DNA of 64,000 bases from assembly GCA_963831235.1 (NCBI GenBank), contig CAWHPS010000037.1, positions 1-64,000 on the forward strand, read 5' to 3'. Of this stretch, positions 1-9,256 are shown in pieces. The notes under the pieces are model-generated. The model saw only the letters and a program-made list of their open reading frames with translations. It did not search any database and was not told the DNA's origin. The translations under genes and the position numbers were made by a program. Numbering within the stretch: position 1 is the stretch's first letter; the number at the start of each line of letters is the position of its first letter. The DNA comes from CAWHPS01 sp963831235 (GTDB lineage Bacteria; Fibrobacterota; OXYB2-FULL-49-7; JAEUSG01).

Positions 1-25
1 ATCGCAAAGCCGCCAAAAAAAAGCC

Positions 26-54
26 TTGCACAATCCAATCCATTTGTATATATT
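26..54 (+). promoter_or_regulatory. Probable sigma70-type promoter of the cobalamin operon
   Basis: A -35-like TTGCAC (26-31) is followed after 17 bases by a -10-like TATATT (49-54). Each differs from consensus at one base. Transcription would start near 61, about 20 bases before the cobalamin riboswitch, which is a sensible arrangement. Assigned by eye only. Confidence 0.55.
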
Positions 55-80
55 TATGAAGTCTTTTTGAAATAAATGTT

Positions 81-262
81 TCAGGTTCCACACGCGTGGA
101 TGAAAAGGGAATGCCGTTAAAACCGGCAGCGATCCCGTCACTGTAACGGATGCAGACGCCATGCCAATTTGTCACTGTCATAAGGGTAATGCCTAAGACG
201 GGAAGACGGTAAGGCCGAGTTCGGAGCCAGGAGACCTGCCTGAAGAAAGTCGAAGTCCTTCG
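81..262 (+). promoter_or_regulatory. Cobalamin (AdoCbl-type) riboswitch
   Basis: The leader shows the hallmarks of the class: the opening tcaggttcc (81-89), a gggaatgccg block (107-116), the ccgtcactgt segment and the conserved B12 box gccaggagacctgcc (226-240). It ends about 15 bases before the ATG at 278. The Shine-Dalgarno-like ggaaagg (264-270) lies just past the aptamer, so ligand-dependent masking of the ribosome site is plausible. The class normally represses downstream genes when cobalamin is abundant. All nine genes that follow concern cobalamin, which supports the call. Confidence 0.95.
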
Positions 263-277
263 CGGAAAGGTGATATT

Positions 278-2377
278 ATGTTTAATATATTACCGGCCAT
301 CCTGCGTGATGGCCGTTTTGGTTTTACTGGCAGTGTCTTTTTCTTTGTTTCAATTATTCAAACCATAATTTATGCCGGATCAGGTGCTAATTCAACACAG
401 TTTTACGATTCAGTCATAACAACCGGCGACAAATCACTTTCCATTGCTCGTAAGCAGGAAATGGCATTTCCGGCATCGCTTGAGGTCATAACCCTTACGG
501 AATCCGATAAGGAGCATAATATTTCATGCGCGGATATTCTTTCAAATAAAATATCCGGTTTGACAATAAAATCCCAGGGAGGAATAGGAAGTTTTGCGGA
601 TGTTTCAATAAGAGGCGCGAGTGCGGGTAGGGTAGGGGTCTATCTTGACGATATCCCATTAAACAGTGGCAATGGGACAGTTTTTAATATAAATAGCCTT
701 TCTTCCGCACTGGTAAACCGGATTGAAGTGTACAAAGGTAATGTTCCGGCTGGATTTGGGGTTAATGGCACTGGCGGTATAATAAAGCTTGTCACAGACA
801 ACGGGGTATATGGGAATGATGTTATTGCCGGGTTGGGAGGAGGTTTTTATGGTTATGGATTAGCCACATGTCAATACAATGGATCGTTTCCCAAGACACG
901 GGTATATGCGTCGGGTGAGTTTATGACTTCCGAAAATGATTTCAAATATCACAACAGCAATGGTACTGCCTACAATACAAATGATGATTTTACAGGGACT
1001 CAGAATAACGATTATTCAAGACATCTGAATTTACTGACAGGAGCAAGCCATGTTCTTCCTAATTTTGGCGTGCTTAGCGGAATGCTTTTTTATAACGAAG
1101 GCAGGAAGGGTCTTCCAGGATTACCTTCAGTTCCAAATCATACAGCATTTTATTACAACAAGGATCTTTCAGGTCAGCTTTTTTACAAATCCGCTCCTAT
1201 GAGCGCTATCACGGCCCGTTCCGGACTTGTGTTTAAGAACAACAGTTATACGACGTATTACCCGGTGAATGAATTGAATTTAAAATCACGTTACGATGTG
1301 TATAGGAAAGATCAGGAAAGGCTCGTTAAGGTTCAATCCGAAGGAAGCGTGAACACGCTGCCAAATCAAAATCTTTCATTGTTCGGTGATGCTTCATATG
1401 AAGACTTTCTGCCTCATGATTTAACAAACAATGAAATGCTTGACGCCTTTGACGCATCACGTTATGCTTTGACCGGCGGTTTGCGATATTCTCTGGCAGG
1501 AAACATATCCGAAACGGTCTTTTCAGGCAGCACGCAATATGCGGCATCCAAGCATTCAGGAGGCATAAACAGGAATACAGAGGAAACCATTCCCCCATTG
1601 AACAACGATAATTTTTATTATTCAGGAGGATTCTCTTCCTTATATAAATTAAGTCAGGATATTAAATTTTATACATCTGTTAATTATCTGATTCAGCAGC
1701 CGTCATTGTATCAGCTTTTTGGCGACAAGGGAACCTCATTGCCAAATGTTCATCTTAAACCTGAAAAATCAATTAACAGCGAACTTGGAGTACGATATAA
1801 TTTAACGCCAAGGACAGTTTCCTTGTCAGGAAACACGGTTGTATTTGCAAATAGTCTTAAAGACGCCATGGTTATACAGAAGAGTTTTGCGCAGGTTATG
1901 TGGATAAATAACAGCAGGGCTTTAGTTTATGGAATTGAATCGGATGCCAATCTTAAATGGCGGGACATCGATCTTAGTGCGTCCGTAACTTTGCAGGAAC
2001 CAATGAATAAAACTCGCACTACCAACAGCGTCGATTTTTATAACAAAATGCTTCCTGGTCAGAATAAAGTCAAGTTTTTCAGCGAGGCAATTTGGTCGCC
2101 ATCAAGATTTGTTAATTTGTTGTATTGCTTTAAATTCGAGTCAAATTATTTCAATGATTTTATTAACAGTGACCCGGTTTTTATGGTTCCATCAAAAACA
2201 ATACATGATGTCGGATTGTCGTTGTTTCCTTTACGCAAATGGAGAATAGATGTAACATTCGATAATATCACAGATGCGAATGAATATGATGTGTACGGAT
2301 TTCCTACGCCAGGCAGGATGTTTTACATAAAGACAATGTATAAAATATCATTAAAATCACAAAAGGAGAGCAGGTGA
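278..2377 (+). CDS. btuB: TonB-dependent cobalamin receptor (BtuB-like)
   Basis: The 699-residue protein should form the outer-membrane gated barrel that takes up cobamides using TonB energy. A hydrophobic N-terminal signal (about residues 15-35) precedes a plug domain at roughly 60-175, with typical plug wording such as ISGLTIKSQGG, VSIRGASAGRVGVYLDD and RIEVYKGNVPAGFG. The remainder is rich in alternating aromatic beta strands, as in a 22-strand barrel. It is the first gene after the cobalamin riboswitch, which makes the substrate assignment strong even though receptor sequences alone rarely give it. It ends in a GTGA overlap with the next gene. The C-terminus does not end in the usual Phe/Trp. 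Confidence 0.9.
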   Translation: MFNILPAILRDGRFGFTGSVFFFVSIIQTIIYAGSGANSTQFYDSVITTGDKSLSIARKQEMAFPASLEVITLTESDKEHNISCADILSNKISGLTIKSQGGIGSFADVSIRGASAGRVGVYLDDIPLNSGNGTVFNINSLSSALVNRIEVYKGNVPAGFGVNGTGGIIKLVTDNGVYGNDVIAGLGGGFYGYGLATCQYNGSFPKTRVYASGEFMTSENDFKYHNSNGTAYNTNDDFTGTQNNDYSRHLNLLTGASHVLPNFGVLSGMLFYNEGRKGLPGLPSVPNHTAFYYNKDLSGQLFYKSAPMSAITARSGLVFKNNSYTTYYPVNELNLKSRYDVYRKDQERLVKVQSEGSVNTLPNQNLSLFGDASYEDFLPHDLTNNEMLDAFDASRYALTGGLRYSLAGNISETVFSGSTQYAASKHSGGINRNTEETIPPLNNDNFYYSGGFSSLYKLSQDIKFYTSVNYLIQQPSLYQLFGDKGTSLPNVHLKPEKSINSELGVRYNLTPRTVSLSGNTVVFANSLKDAMVIQKSFAQVMWINNSRALVYGIESDANLKWRDIDLSASVTLQEPMNKTRTTNSVDFYNKMLPGQNKVKFFSEAIWSPSRFVNLLYCFKFESNYFNDFINSDPVFMVPSKTIHDVGLSLFPLRKWRIDVTFDNITDANEYDVYGFPTPGRMFYIKTMYKISLKSQKESR

Positions 2378-3402
2378 AAACATGTTTTATTTCCGCATTG
2401 ATCGCTTACGTTTTGTTTTTGACCGCGTGCATATCAGATAAGCCAATGAAGCCGGTTATAGTTAAACCTTCAAACTTTCCAGATCAAATGATTGTCGTTG
2501 ATGGTAAAGGGTACTTGCTGGTACAGCGAGGTATTGGATCCGAACGTGGGGATTCAGTGGGATTAATAAGGATTTTAAATACGACAAATGATTCCCTGCT
2601 TAAAACAATCAGGCTTCACTATTCAAACCCTTCGAGTATTGTAAAGGCAGGCGGTTTTCTTTATATTGCCTGTACTGGAAAATACATTGCTGGTGATGGT
2701 GCAATAGAAATGCTTGATCCGGCGATGGATTCGACAACTGTTTTATTAAGGGAGTCCGAGCTAGACCCTTATTGTAAAGCGATTATGCAATTGGAAACAA
2801 AAAATGATTCTGTTTTATATGTCGCCGCCTATATTGAATATGGAAACACTCCAGTATGGGCCATTAATATTACGCATCCTGGTGTTATCAAAAGACTTTC
2901 GTCGGTTACAGATGCTTTTGGAGGCATTACTTATTCACGGGCCGATCAAAAGCTGTTTGTTGGAGAAAGGGGCTTTGGAATTGAATGTGTAAAGATTTTT
3001 GATGATACTGAAGTGCTTGTTACATCACTATTTTTAGCATTACCGCCATATTCCATGGGTGTTTACGATGTGACCTCAATGTCCCGTAAGCTCGTTGTGA
3101 CTGGTGTTGACGCGAATTTTACATCAGGAAGGGTCATGGCAGTCAATTGTACTGATAACTCTGTTGATAATGCTTTTAATCTTTCTGTTAATCAGGATTC
3201 TTATGTAAGGATTACGGGAAATCGTATTTTTATTATGGAACGTTCCAGTGCCTCAAATCTAATTGAGTTAAATGGTTCAGGCAGCTTGCTCTCACAAAAG
3301 CACCTTGGCAATGATGTCAATCCCGTTGATGTTGATTCTGCCGGCCCGGGAAAATATTATGTGGTGCTTCAGAACATTGACTCAGTGCTGAATATTCAAT
3401 AG
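2374..3402 (+). CDS. Surface lipoprotein, YncE/BtuG-like beta-propeller, putative cobalamin-binding
   Basis: GTG start, overlapping the receptor stop by four bases (GTGA), with ribosome site aaaggagag (2361-2369). The 342-residue product has a lipoprotein signal with lipobox LTAC, lipidation at Cys19. The body shows repeating short strand motifs such as GIGSERGDSVGLIRILN and FGGITYSRADQKLFV, compatible with a propeller of the YncE type. In Bacteroides, BtuG is a surface propeller lipoprotein that binds cobalamin very tightly and sits on the BtuB receptor. The same gene order and riboswitch control suggest the same role here. Family membership is inferred from architecture and context; no conserved ligand residues were identified. 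Confidence 0.65.
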   Translation: MKTCFISALIAYVLFLTACISDKPMKPVIVKPSNFPDQMIVVDGKGYLLVQRGIGSERGDSVGLIRILNTTNDSLLKTIRLHYSNPSSIVKAGGFLYIACTGKYIAGDGAIEMLDPAMDSTTVLLRESELDPYCKAIMQLETKNDSVLYVAAYIEYGNTPVWAINITHPGVIKRLSSVTDAFGGITYSRADQKLFVGERGFGIECVKIFDDTEVLVTSLFLALPPYSMGVYDVTSMSRKLVVTGVDANFTSGRVMAVNCTDNSVDNAFNLSVNQDSYVRITGNRIFIMERSSASNLIELNGSGSLLSQKHLGNDVNPVDVDSAGPGKYYVVLQNIDSVLNIQ

Positions 3403-3410
3403 CTAACAGC

Positions 3411-4181
3411 ATGAAACACAACTTCCCGTTCCGCCTTGGCTGCACTTCTTATGTTTACCCTGAAGAACTGCTTCCAAATGTTGAAAAAACCGCGCCCATG
3501 TTTGATGATGTTGAAATAATATTGTTTGAATCGCTCGACCATTCAAACATGCCTTCAAGGGCTGTACTTGGCAAGCTGGCCAAGCTCGGGAAAGAGCATG
3601 AAACCACATTCACAATTCATTTTCCAATTGATAAAAAGGCCTGCAGCGTTGATGTCAAGGAACGAAAAGATTATGCCGACCAGGCTGAAAGCATAATGAA
3701 AATTACGGAGATTCTTGATCCCTTCGCATACCTTCTTCATCTTGAATTCGACGGTAATGGTATTTCAAGGGATGAATGGAACATACGGATTAAGGATGTA
3801 TGCGGTGCTCTTCAGAAATGTTCGGGCAGCAAGGCAAAACGTGTCTGTGTTGAAAACCTCGGCTATCCCAATTCGTGGAACCTGCCTGTAATAAACAGGT
3901 ATGGTTTTTCCTCTTGTCTTGATGTGGGGCATGTTCTCAGGTATGGCGAGAAATTGGATTTTGTGTCACGAAATTTAATGCCCTATACGCGTGTCATACA
4001 TCTACATGGCTGGGACAATAAAAATGATCATCTGTCATTGGCACGCATGGATCAAAAAATACTCGAAAGGTTTGTGGAGCTTACCCTTAAGCATTACCAG
4101 GGTGTTCTGACACTTGAAGTATTCAATCAGAATGATACAATGGAGTCTGTGGAGGTTCTGAAATCAATATGGGAAAAATAA
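3411..4181 (+). CDS. cbiR: Cobamide remodelling phosphodiesterase CbiR
   Basis: 256 residues of an AP-endonuclease-2-like TIM-barrel fold. CbiR cleaves the phosphoribosyl bond of a cobamide to give cobinamide phosphate, so that the lower ligand can be exchanged. The N-terminal wording FRLGCTSYVYPEELLPNVE followed by an FDDVEIILFES strand is characteristic of CbiR as I know it. Metal-site-like strands follow at HLEFDG, VENLGYP, CLDVGHV, VIHLHGWD and LEVFN. It lies between cobamide uptake genes and nucleotide-loop genes, exactly where remodelling is needed. Its 3' end overlaps cobU by 13 bases. Confidence 0.85.
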   Translation: MKHNFPFRLGCTSYVYPEELLPNVEKTAPMFDDVEIILFESLDHSNMPSRAVLGKLAKLGKEHETTFTIHFPIDKKACSVDVKERKDYADQAESIMKITEILDPFAYLLHLEFDGNGISRDEWNIRIKDVCGALQKCSGSKAKRVCVENLGYPNSWNLPVINRYGFSSCLDVGHVLRYGEKLDFVSRNLMPYTRVIHLHGWDNKNDHLSLARMDQKILERFVELTLKHYQGVLTLEVFNQNDTMESVEVLKSIWEK

Positions 4182-4690
4182 TCCTTATTACAGGTGCCTC
4201 AAGGAGCGGGAAAAGCGGGTTTGCGCTTGAGCTCGCAAGGAAATGCAAAGGAAAAAAGGCTTTCATTGCAACGGCTGTAGGGCTTGACAGGGAAATGAAG
4301 GATAGGATAAGGAATCATAAGGCAGAGCGGGGTCCTGATTTCGACACTTATGAGGAGCCACTCGATCCGGATTGTGCATTGGTGCGATTTAAGCCTGGTA
4401 CCAAAGTCGCGGTCCTTGATTGCCTTACGGTGTGGCTTGGAAATTTGTATCATGAATATAAAGAAGACGAAAAGAAGATATTAATAAAAATTGATTCTCT
4501 CGTTTCCTGTCTTGCAGGACAACCAATTGATGTTATTGTCGTGACAAATGAAGTAGGGTGGTCGATTGTGCCGGATAACAGGCTTGCGAGAAAATTTCGT
4601 GACATGTCCGGATTGATGAACAAGATGTTTGCCGCAAAGAGTAAATCAGTTTATCTCTGCGTATGCGGAATACCTGTAAAAATAAAATAA
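4169..4690 (+). CDS. cobU: Adenosylcobinamide kinase / adenosylcobinamide-phosphate guanylyltransferase CobU
   Basis: 173 residues, the normal length. CobU phosphorylates adenosylcobinamide and then transfers GMP to make AdoCbi-GDP, the activated corrinoid for CobS. The P-loop GASRSGKS is at residues 9-16. The RIRNHKAERGPDF stretch carries the histidine used for the GMP intermediate, followed by an EEP motif. VVTNEVGWSIVPDNRLARKFRD is the typical C-terminal signature, though written in part here. Start chosen at the ATG inside the end of cbiR; tight overlap suggests translational coupling. Confidence 0.95.
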   Translation: MGKIILITGASRSGKSGFALELARKCKGKKAFIATAVGLDREMKDRIRNHKAERGPDFDTYEEPLDPDCALVRFKPGTKVAVLDCLTVWLGNLYHEYKEDEKKILIKIDSLVSCLAGQPIDVIVVTNEVGWSIVPDNRLARKFRDMSGLMNKMFAAKSKSVYLCVCGIPVKIK

Positions 4691-4704
4691 TGGAGAAGGG
4701 TTTC

Positions 4705-5766
4705 ATGGGAAAAATACCTCCAGCTATCCTGCCGGTTAAAAATACCGCACTGTCTGATCAGATTCAGGCCCATCTTGATTTCCTGACAAAACCAAAAGGG
4801 AGCCTGGGGCGTCTTGAAGAACTTGCACACCAGTATTGCTTGTGCAGGCGTTCCGCGTGCGCGTCAATAAAGAACGCTGCTGTTTATACCTTTGCCGGCG
4901 ACCACGGGATAACCGAAGAGGGAGTTGCTCCATATCCCAAAGAGGTGACACCCCAGATGGTGCTTAATATGATAGGCGGAGGCGCTGCTGTAAGTGTTAT
5001 GGCCCGGAATGCTGGAATAAACGACTATGTTGTTGATGCCGGAGTTGATTTTGATTTTGAAGATCATCCCAAACTTATCAAACGAAAGTGCGGCAGGGGT
5101 ACGAGAAATTTTATAAAAGGCCCTGCAATGACAGGTGAGGAATGCACTCGGGCCCTGTCAATGGGATTCGATCTTGGCTTTGAATCAAAGTGTAGTATCC
5201 TTGGAGTTGGTGAAATGGGAATTGGCAACACCACTTCCGCATCAGCATTATATGCACTTCTTTTTAATCTTGAACCGGAAATTACAGTCGGGATTGGTAC
5301 CGGTGCATCAGGAGATGTGCTGAAACGCAAGACACAAGTGATCCGCAAAGCAGCCCAAATGCACAGGGCAGAGTGGGACAAGACCCCGTTTGATGCGCTC
5401 TGCCGTGTAGGAGGATTCGAGATCGCAGGCATGGCCGGATTTATGATGGGGGCTGGGGCAGCATCAATACCTGTTGTTGTTGACGGCTTTATCGCATCAG
5501 CAGCCGCGGCTGTTGCAATGGGCATGACACCTACTCTTAAAGAGTACCTTGTTTTCTCACATCAGTCATCTGAAAGGTTTCATTCCGGGTATTTTGAACT
5601 TATAGGCGTCAAACCAGTACTTGATCTCGGTATGCGCTTAGGAGAGGGAACAGGCGCAGTACTAGCGATACAGATAATCATGCAGGCCATGAACTGTTAT
5701 AATCAGATGGCCACATTTGCCTCAGCCGGAGTATCGGAAGAGGCGCAGGATAAGGTCAAAGTCTGA
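4705..5766 (+). CDS. cobT: Nicotinate-nucleotide--dimethylbenzimidazole phosphoribosyltransferase CobT
   Basis: CobT activates the lower-ligand base to the alpha-ribazole phosphate that CobS attaches. I chose the ATG at 4705 because a good ribosome site gagaaggg (4693-4700) sits four bases upstream; this gives 353 residues, the family's usual size. The upstream in-frame ATG at 4690 overlaps the cobU stop. Family motifs are TKPKGSLGRLE near the N-terminus, FAGDHGITEEGV, GEMGIGNTTSA and the C-terminal LGMRLGEGTGA, whose Glu is the catalytic base. The stop is one base before the cobS start. With CbiR present, this enzyme would help set the preferred lower ligand. Confidence 0.95.
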   Translation: MGKIPPAILPVKNTALSDQIQAHLDFLTKPKGSLGRLEELAHQYCLCRRSACASIKNAAVYTFAGDHGITEEGVAPYPKEVTPQMVLNMIGGGAAVSVMARNAGINDYVVDAGVDFDFEDHPKLIKRKCGRGTRNFIKGPAMTGEECTRALSMGFDLGFESKCSILGVGEMGIGNTTSASALYALLFNLEPEITVGIGTGASGDVLKRKTQVIRKAAQMHRAEWDKTPFDALCRVGGFEIAGMAGFMMGAGAASIPVVVDGFIASAAAAVAMGMTPTLKEYLVFSHQSSERFHSGYFELIGVKPVLDLGMRLGEGTGAVLAIQIIMQAMNCYNQMATFASAGVSEEAQDKVKV

Positions 5767-5767
5767 T

Positions 5768-6550
5768 ATGGCACTTTTAGTCCGCGATTATATCATTAAC
5801 CCGTTTGTAACAGCAATTCGAACATTGTCAATTATCCCCGTGCCTGGCAGAGATACTGAAGAATTCTCCAGAGCGCTTGTATGGTTTCCGGTTGTTGGAG
5901 GGCTGCTGTCCCTTGTCCTTTACGGATTATATTATGTTGGCAATTTTATTTTTCCTGAGCAGGAATATTTTACAGCACTTTTCATGTTTGGAGGGATATC
6001 CTTTGCAACAGGCGGGCTGCACCTTGATGGCCTTGCAGATACTGCGGACGGCTTTGGCGGCGGGCATACCAGGGAAGGGGTCCTTGAAATAATGAAAGAC
6101 CCAAGGCAGGGCACATTTGGAGTTCTGGCCCTGATAATTGATTCTTTGCTCAAGATAGCTTTGTATTATTTTCTAATAAGTGTCGGGGCGATTCTGATTA
6201 TCATTCTAAGTCTTATTGTCTCACGCACAATGCAGGCAATGGTGCTTGTCTTTCTGCCTTATGCGAGAAAAGAGGGCGGCACTGCAAATGCTTTTTGCAA
6301 CAGAGGTTTGCGGGTTCCGGTATTTATTGCTTTCATTGCTGTCAGTGCAGTAATTCTTTTTGCATTGCCTGTTTTGTTTGCAGGAGTCTTATTTTTATCC
6401 GCTGTTTGTGCAACAGGGATTTTTGCATGGTATTGCCTGTATAAAATTGACGGTATTACCGGAGACTGTATTGGTGCTGTAAATGAACTTTCCGAGGCTG
6501 CATTTCTTATCTCTGCTGTTGTGATGATAAATCATGGGGCTCGAATATGA
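5768..6550 (+). CDS. cobS: Adenosylcobinamide-GDP ribazoletransferase (cobalamin 5'-phosphate synthase) CobS
   Basis: Membrane enzyme that joins AdoCbi-GDP and alpha-ribazole phosphate, the last condensation of nucleotide-loop assembly. Start set at the ATG immediately after the cobT stop, giving 260 residues (usual about 250); an ORF extension further upstream lies inside cobT. The conserved DGLADTADGFGGG metal-binding motif is present after FATGGLHL. Several hydrophobic spans follow. The stop overlaps the next start as ATGA. No CobC phosphatase is in the operon, so removal of the 5'-phosphate must be done elsewhere. Confidence 0.93.
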   Translation: MALLVRDYIINPFVTAIRTLSIIPVPGRDTEEFSRALVWFPVVGGLLSLVLYGLYYVGNFIFPEQEYFTALFMFGGISFATGGLHLDGLADTADGFGGGHTREGVLEIMKDPRQGTFGVLALIIDSLLKIALYYFLISVGAILIIILSLIVSRTMQAMVLVFLPYARKEGGTANAFCNRGLRVPVFIAFIAVSAVILFALPVLFAGVLFLSAVCATGIFAWYCLYKIDGITGDCIGAVNELSEAAFLISAVVMINHGARI

Positions 6551-7392
6551 GGTTATCAGCACTTTGCTTTTTATTCCTGTTTCTTTTTATTAGCTGCAAT
6601 ACAAAAGAAAAGCCAATAAAACATATTGACAACAGCATAATATCACTATTACCGAGCCTGACTGAAACTGTCTGTGCCTTGGGTCTTTCTCAACATTTAA
6701 TCGGTGTTTCCTTGTTTTGCGTTTATCCGAAACAGGTTGTTGATTCTTTGCCCAAGGTTGGTGACTGCATAAATCCGAATGTTGAACAAATACTTACAAT
6801 GAAACCTTCGCTTGTCTTATTGGGAGACATGCAAACAGAAGCAGAAGATAAGCTTCGCGGCCTTAAAATACCTGTGATTAAATTCAATCAAAGCCGCATT
6901 TCTGATGTTTATGATGCGTTTCATGTTCTCGGTAAAATGTATAATGTTGAAAGAAGAGCTGATTCCATTGTTGCGGGGCTCAAAACATCGCTTGATTCCA
7001 TACATTCTGTTAATAGTGGAAGGCCATTAAAGCGGGTGCTTTTCGTTGTTGGTCGCACGCCGGGTTCTTTATCAAATATTTACAGTATCAATTGCCGAAG
7101 CTTTCTTGCCGAACTATTGCATGCTGCTGGTGGGGCTTCGGTGTTTGACAGTATGCCACTTGTCTGGTGCAAGGTTTCATTGGAAGAGATAATAATTCGA
7201 AATCCGGAATATATAATAGAGACCGCACTCATGGGTAATTCTAGTGAAGCCTCGGAAATCTGGAAGGGCTTGCCCGGTATTGAGGCTGTGAAAAAAGGAC
7301 ATGTTTATACCCTTCAGGAGGAGTATGTTTTCACTCCAGGTCCGCGAATGGTTAAAACAGCAGCGAAACTGTCCCAATTGCTGGGACAATAA
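6547..7392 (+). CDS. btuF: Cobalamin ABC transporter substrate-binding lipoprotein BtuF
   Basis: 281 residues with a lipoprotein signal (LFISC, Cys17) and a class-III periplasmic binding fold. The signature ISLLPSLTETVCALGL, LVGVS-type wording (LIGVSLFC), PNVEQILTMKPSLVL and the C-terminal PGIEAVKKGHVYTL match the BtuF/FecB family. It should hand corrinoids from the periplasm to BtuCD. It begins with an ATGA overlap with cobS and is followed five bases later by the ATPase gene. Confidence 0.88.
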   Translation: MRLSALCFLFLFLFISCNTKEKPIKHIDNSIISLLPSLTETVCALGLSQHLIGVSLFCVYPKQVVDSLPKVGDCINPNVEQILTMKPSLVLLGDMQTEAEDKLRGLKIPVIKFNQSRISDVYDAFHVLGKMYNVERRADSIVAGLKTSLDSIHSVNSGRPLKRVLFVVGRTPGSLSNIYSINCRSFLAELLHAAGGASVFDSMPLVWCKVSLEEIIIRNPEYIIETALMGNSSEASEIWKGLPGIEAVKKGHVYTLQEEYVFTPGPRMVKTAAKLSQLLGQ

Positions 7393-7397
7393 TTTTT

Positions 7398-8171
7398 ATG
7401 ATACAGATTGAAAATGTTGATTTCTCTTATAATGATTCGCCATTTATCAAAGGCTTAAGTCTTCGGATAAAAGAAGGTGAGCTCCACGGGATTATCGGGG
7501 CTAATGGCGCTGGAAAATCCACATTGCTCCGGCTTATGGGTGGATTATACAGGGCGAGAAGTGGCAGGATTCTTGTAAACAACACGGATATCCGGAACCT
7601 TTCGGCAATTGAATGCGCAAGGATGGTTGCTTATGTGTTTCAGGAGAATTACACAGGTTTTCCGTTTACTGTCATGCAGATTGTGCTTCTTGGCCGCCAT
7701 CCTCACAGGCAAAACATGTTCAAGGATAATGACAAGGACATTAAAATAGCTGAAGAGATGCTTTCGCTTCTTGGGATGTACGAAATGCGGGATCGTCTGT
7801 TTCGTTCCCTTTCCGGAGGTGAAAAACAACGAGTGGCAATCGCAGCCGCACTTGCCCAGGATACCCCTGTCATCCTGTTCGACGAGCCAACAGCCTTTAC
7901 AGACATACGCTACCAGTCGGAAATATACCGCCTTATCCACGCAATATCAAAAAGGCAGAATCTCACATCAGTTGTAATCACCCATGATATCAACCTTGCT
8001 GCTTTATACTGTGACACAGTGACTGCTTTGTCAAAAGGTAGTGTCGTAGGAACAGGCACGCCTGCTGAAATAATAACCGAATCTTTGCTTGAAAAAGTCT
8101 ATTCAACCAGGGTAAAAATAATCCGTCATCCAGAAGAGGATGTGCCGCTTGTGGTACCGGTAATAAAATGA
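7398..8171 (+). CDS. btuD: Cobalamin ABC transporter ATP-binding protein BtuD
   Basis: 257-residue ATPase of the iron-siderophore/B12 importer group. Walker A GANGAGKST is at residues 34-42, the Q-loop lies in AYVFQENYTG, the signature is LSGGEKQRVAIAAAL, Walker B is VILFDEPT and the switch histidine is in ITHDINLA. It powers import through the permease encoded immediately downstream, with a four-base overlap. Substrate is assigned from the operon. Confidence 0.9.
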   Translation: MIQIENVDFSYNDSPFIKGLSLRIKEGELHGIIGANGAGKSTLLRLMGGLYRARSGRILVNNTDIRNLSAIECARMVAYVFQENYTGFPFTVMQIVLLGRHPHRQNMFKDNDKDIKIAEEMLSLLGMYEMRDRLFRSLSGGEKQRVAIAAALAQDTPVILFDEPTAFTDIRYQSEIYRLIHAISKRQNLTSVVITHDINLAALYCDTVTALSKGSVVGTGTPAEIITESLLEKVYSTRVKIIRHPEEDVPLVVPVIK

Positions 8172-9160
8172 AAAACCCTATTCGCACTTTGCTGATTATA
8201 TTTATAGTGCTTTCCGCAGTAATCATCATCTGCCCCATGCTGGGTGGGATATTTACTGGTTGGAACCTTCTTTTCAAGGCCAATGGTAATGATATTGCAA
8301 GAGAAGTTTTTATACGAACTCGTCTTCCAAGGCTTTTGCTGGCACTTGTTGCAGGCGCTGCGCTTGAATGTTCGGGTGCGGTTTATCAGTCTGTTTTTCG
8401 CAACTCGCTTGCAACACCCTTTACCCTCGGCACTGCATCCGGCGGTGCCTTCGGGGCTGTCCTTGCCATCAAACTTGGTTTTGATTTCAGCGTCCTCGGG
8501 TTTTCATCAGTCACGGTCTCGGCATTCCTTGGTAGTCTGTTGTCTCTGTCAATTGTCTATCTGCTTGGCAGACACAGGGGAGGCGTCACGACCTCGACAA
8601 TGCTTTTGTCAGGGGTAACAGTAGGTTTTTTCTTTTCAGCAATCACCATGTTTTTGCATTATATAATGGACCCGTCACAGTCGTACCGTGTGGTGCAGTG
8701 GACAATGGGTAGTCTTGACATAACAGAGTATGGCCCCATATTACGGATAGCCCCTGTTGTTATAATCTGTCTTTTCGTGCTTTTTACAATGGGAGGACAA
8801 TACAACCAGCTTTGTCTGGGTGATGAGATTGCGCGTTCGCGGGGTGTGCAGGTTGAAAGTGTCAAGAATTTAAGTTTTTTTGTAACTTCGATTCTGGTCG
8901 GTGCATCAGTATCTGTTGCCGGCCCCATTGTTTTTGTAGGCCTCATAATACCTCATACACTGCGCCTTATAATAGGCTCTGATTACAGAATCTTGCTTCC
9001 TGCAACGGCCCTTGGTGGAGGGGCGTTCCTTGTGTTATGCGATACAATCGCGCGCCTTGCAATAAGCCCGGCTGAAATTCCTGTCGGCGTGATAACGGCC
9101 ATGCTCGGCGGGCCTTTTTTCCTTTTTATCCTGCTTAGGAAGACCCCTGAGGAATTTTAG
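8168..9160 (+). CDS. btuC: Cobalamin ABC transporter permease BtuC
   Basis: 330 residues with about ten membrane spans, FecCD/BtuC family. Typical motifs: RLPRLLLALVAGAALECSGA near the N-terminus, NSLATPFTLGTASGGAFGA, and the cytoplasmic coupling region GPIVFVGLIIPHTLRLIIG. It forms the inner-membrane channel with BtuD and receives substrate from BtuF. It is the last clear cobalamin gene of the operon; no terminator is evident after it, so transcription may run on into the next two genes. Confidence 0.92.
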   Translation: MKNPIRTLLIIFIVLSAVIIICPMLGGIFTGWNLLFKANGNDIAREVFIRTRLPRLLLALVAGAALECSGAVYQSVFRNSLATPFTLGTASGGAFGAVLAIKLGFDFSVLGFSSVTVSAFLGSLLSLSIVYLLGRHRGGVTTSTMLLSGVTVGFFFSAITMFLHYIMDPSQSYRVVQWTMGSLDITEYGPILRIAPVVIICLFVLFTMGGQYNQLCLGDEIARSRGVQVESVKNLSFFVTSILVGASVSVAGPIVFVGLIIPHTLRLIIGSDYRILLPATALGGGAFLVLCDTIARLAISPAEIPVGVITAMLGGPFFLFILLRKTPEEF

Positions 9161-9256
9161 CAGAATATTTTTAGAAATGCCAGATTGGTCAGATGGTTAC
9201 GCGGATAAAGCTAAAAGAATATTAAAAAAGCTATATTACCATGAGGTGAAAAGTCT

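Noticed and set aside
5064..5525. 153-codon frame on the minus strand
   Set aside because: Lies wholly within cobT, whose protein carries all family motifs; a codon-bias shadow.
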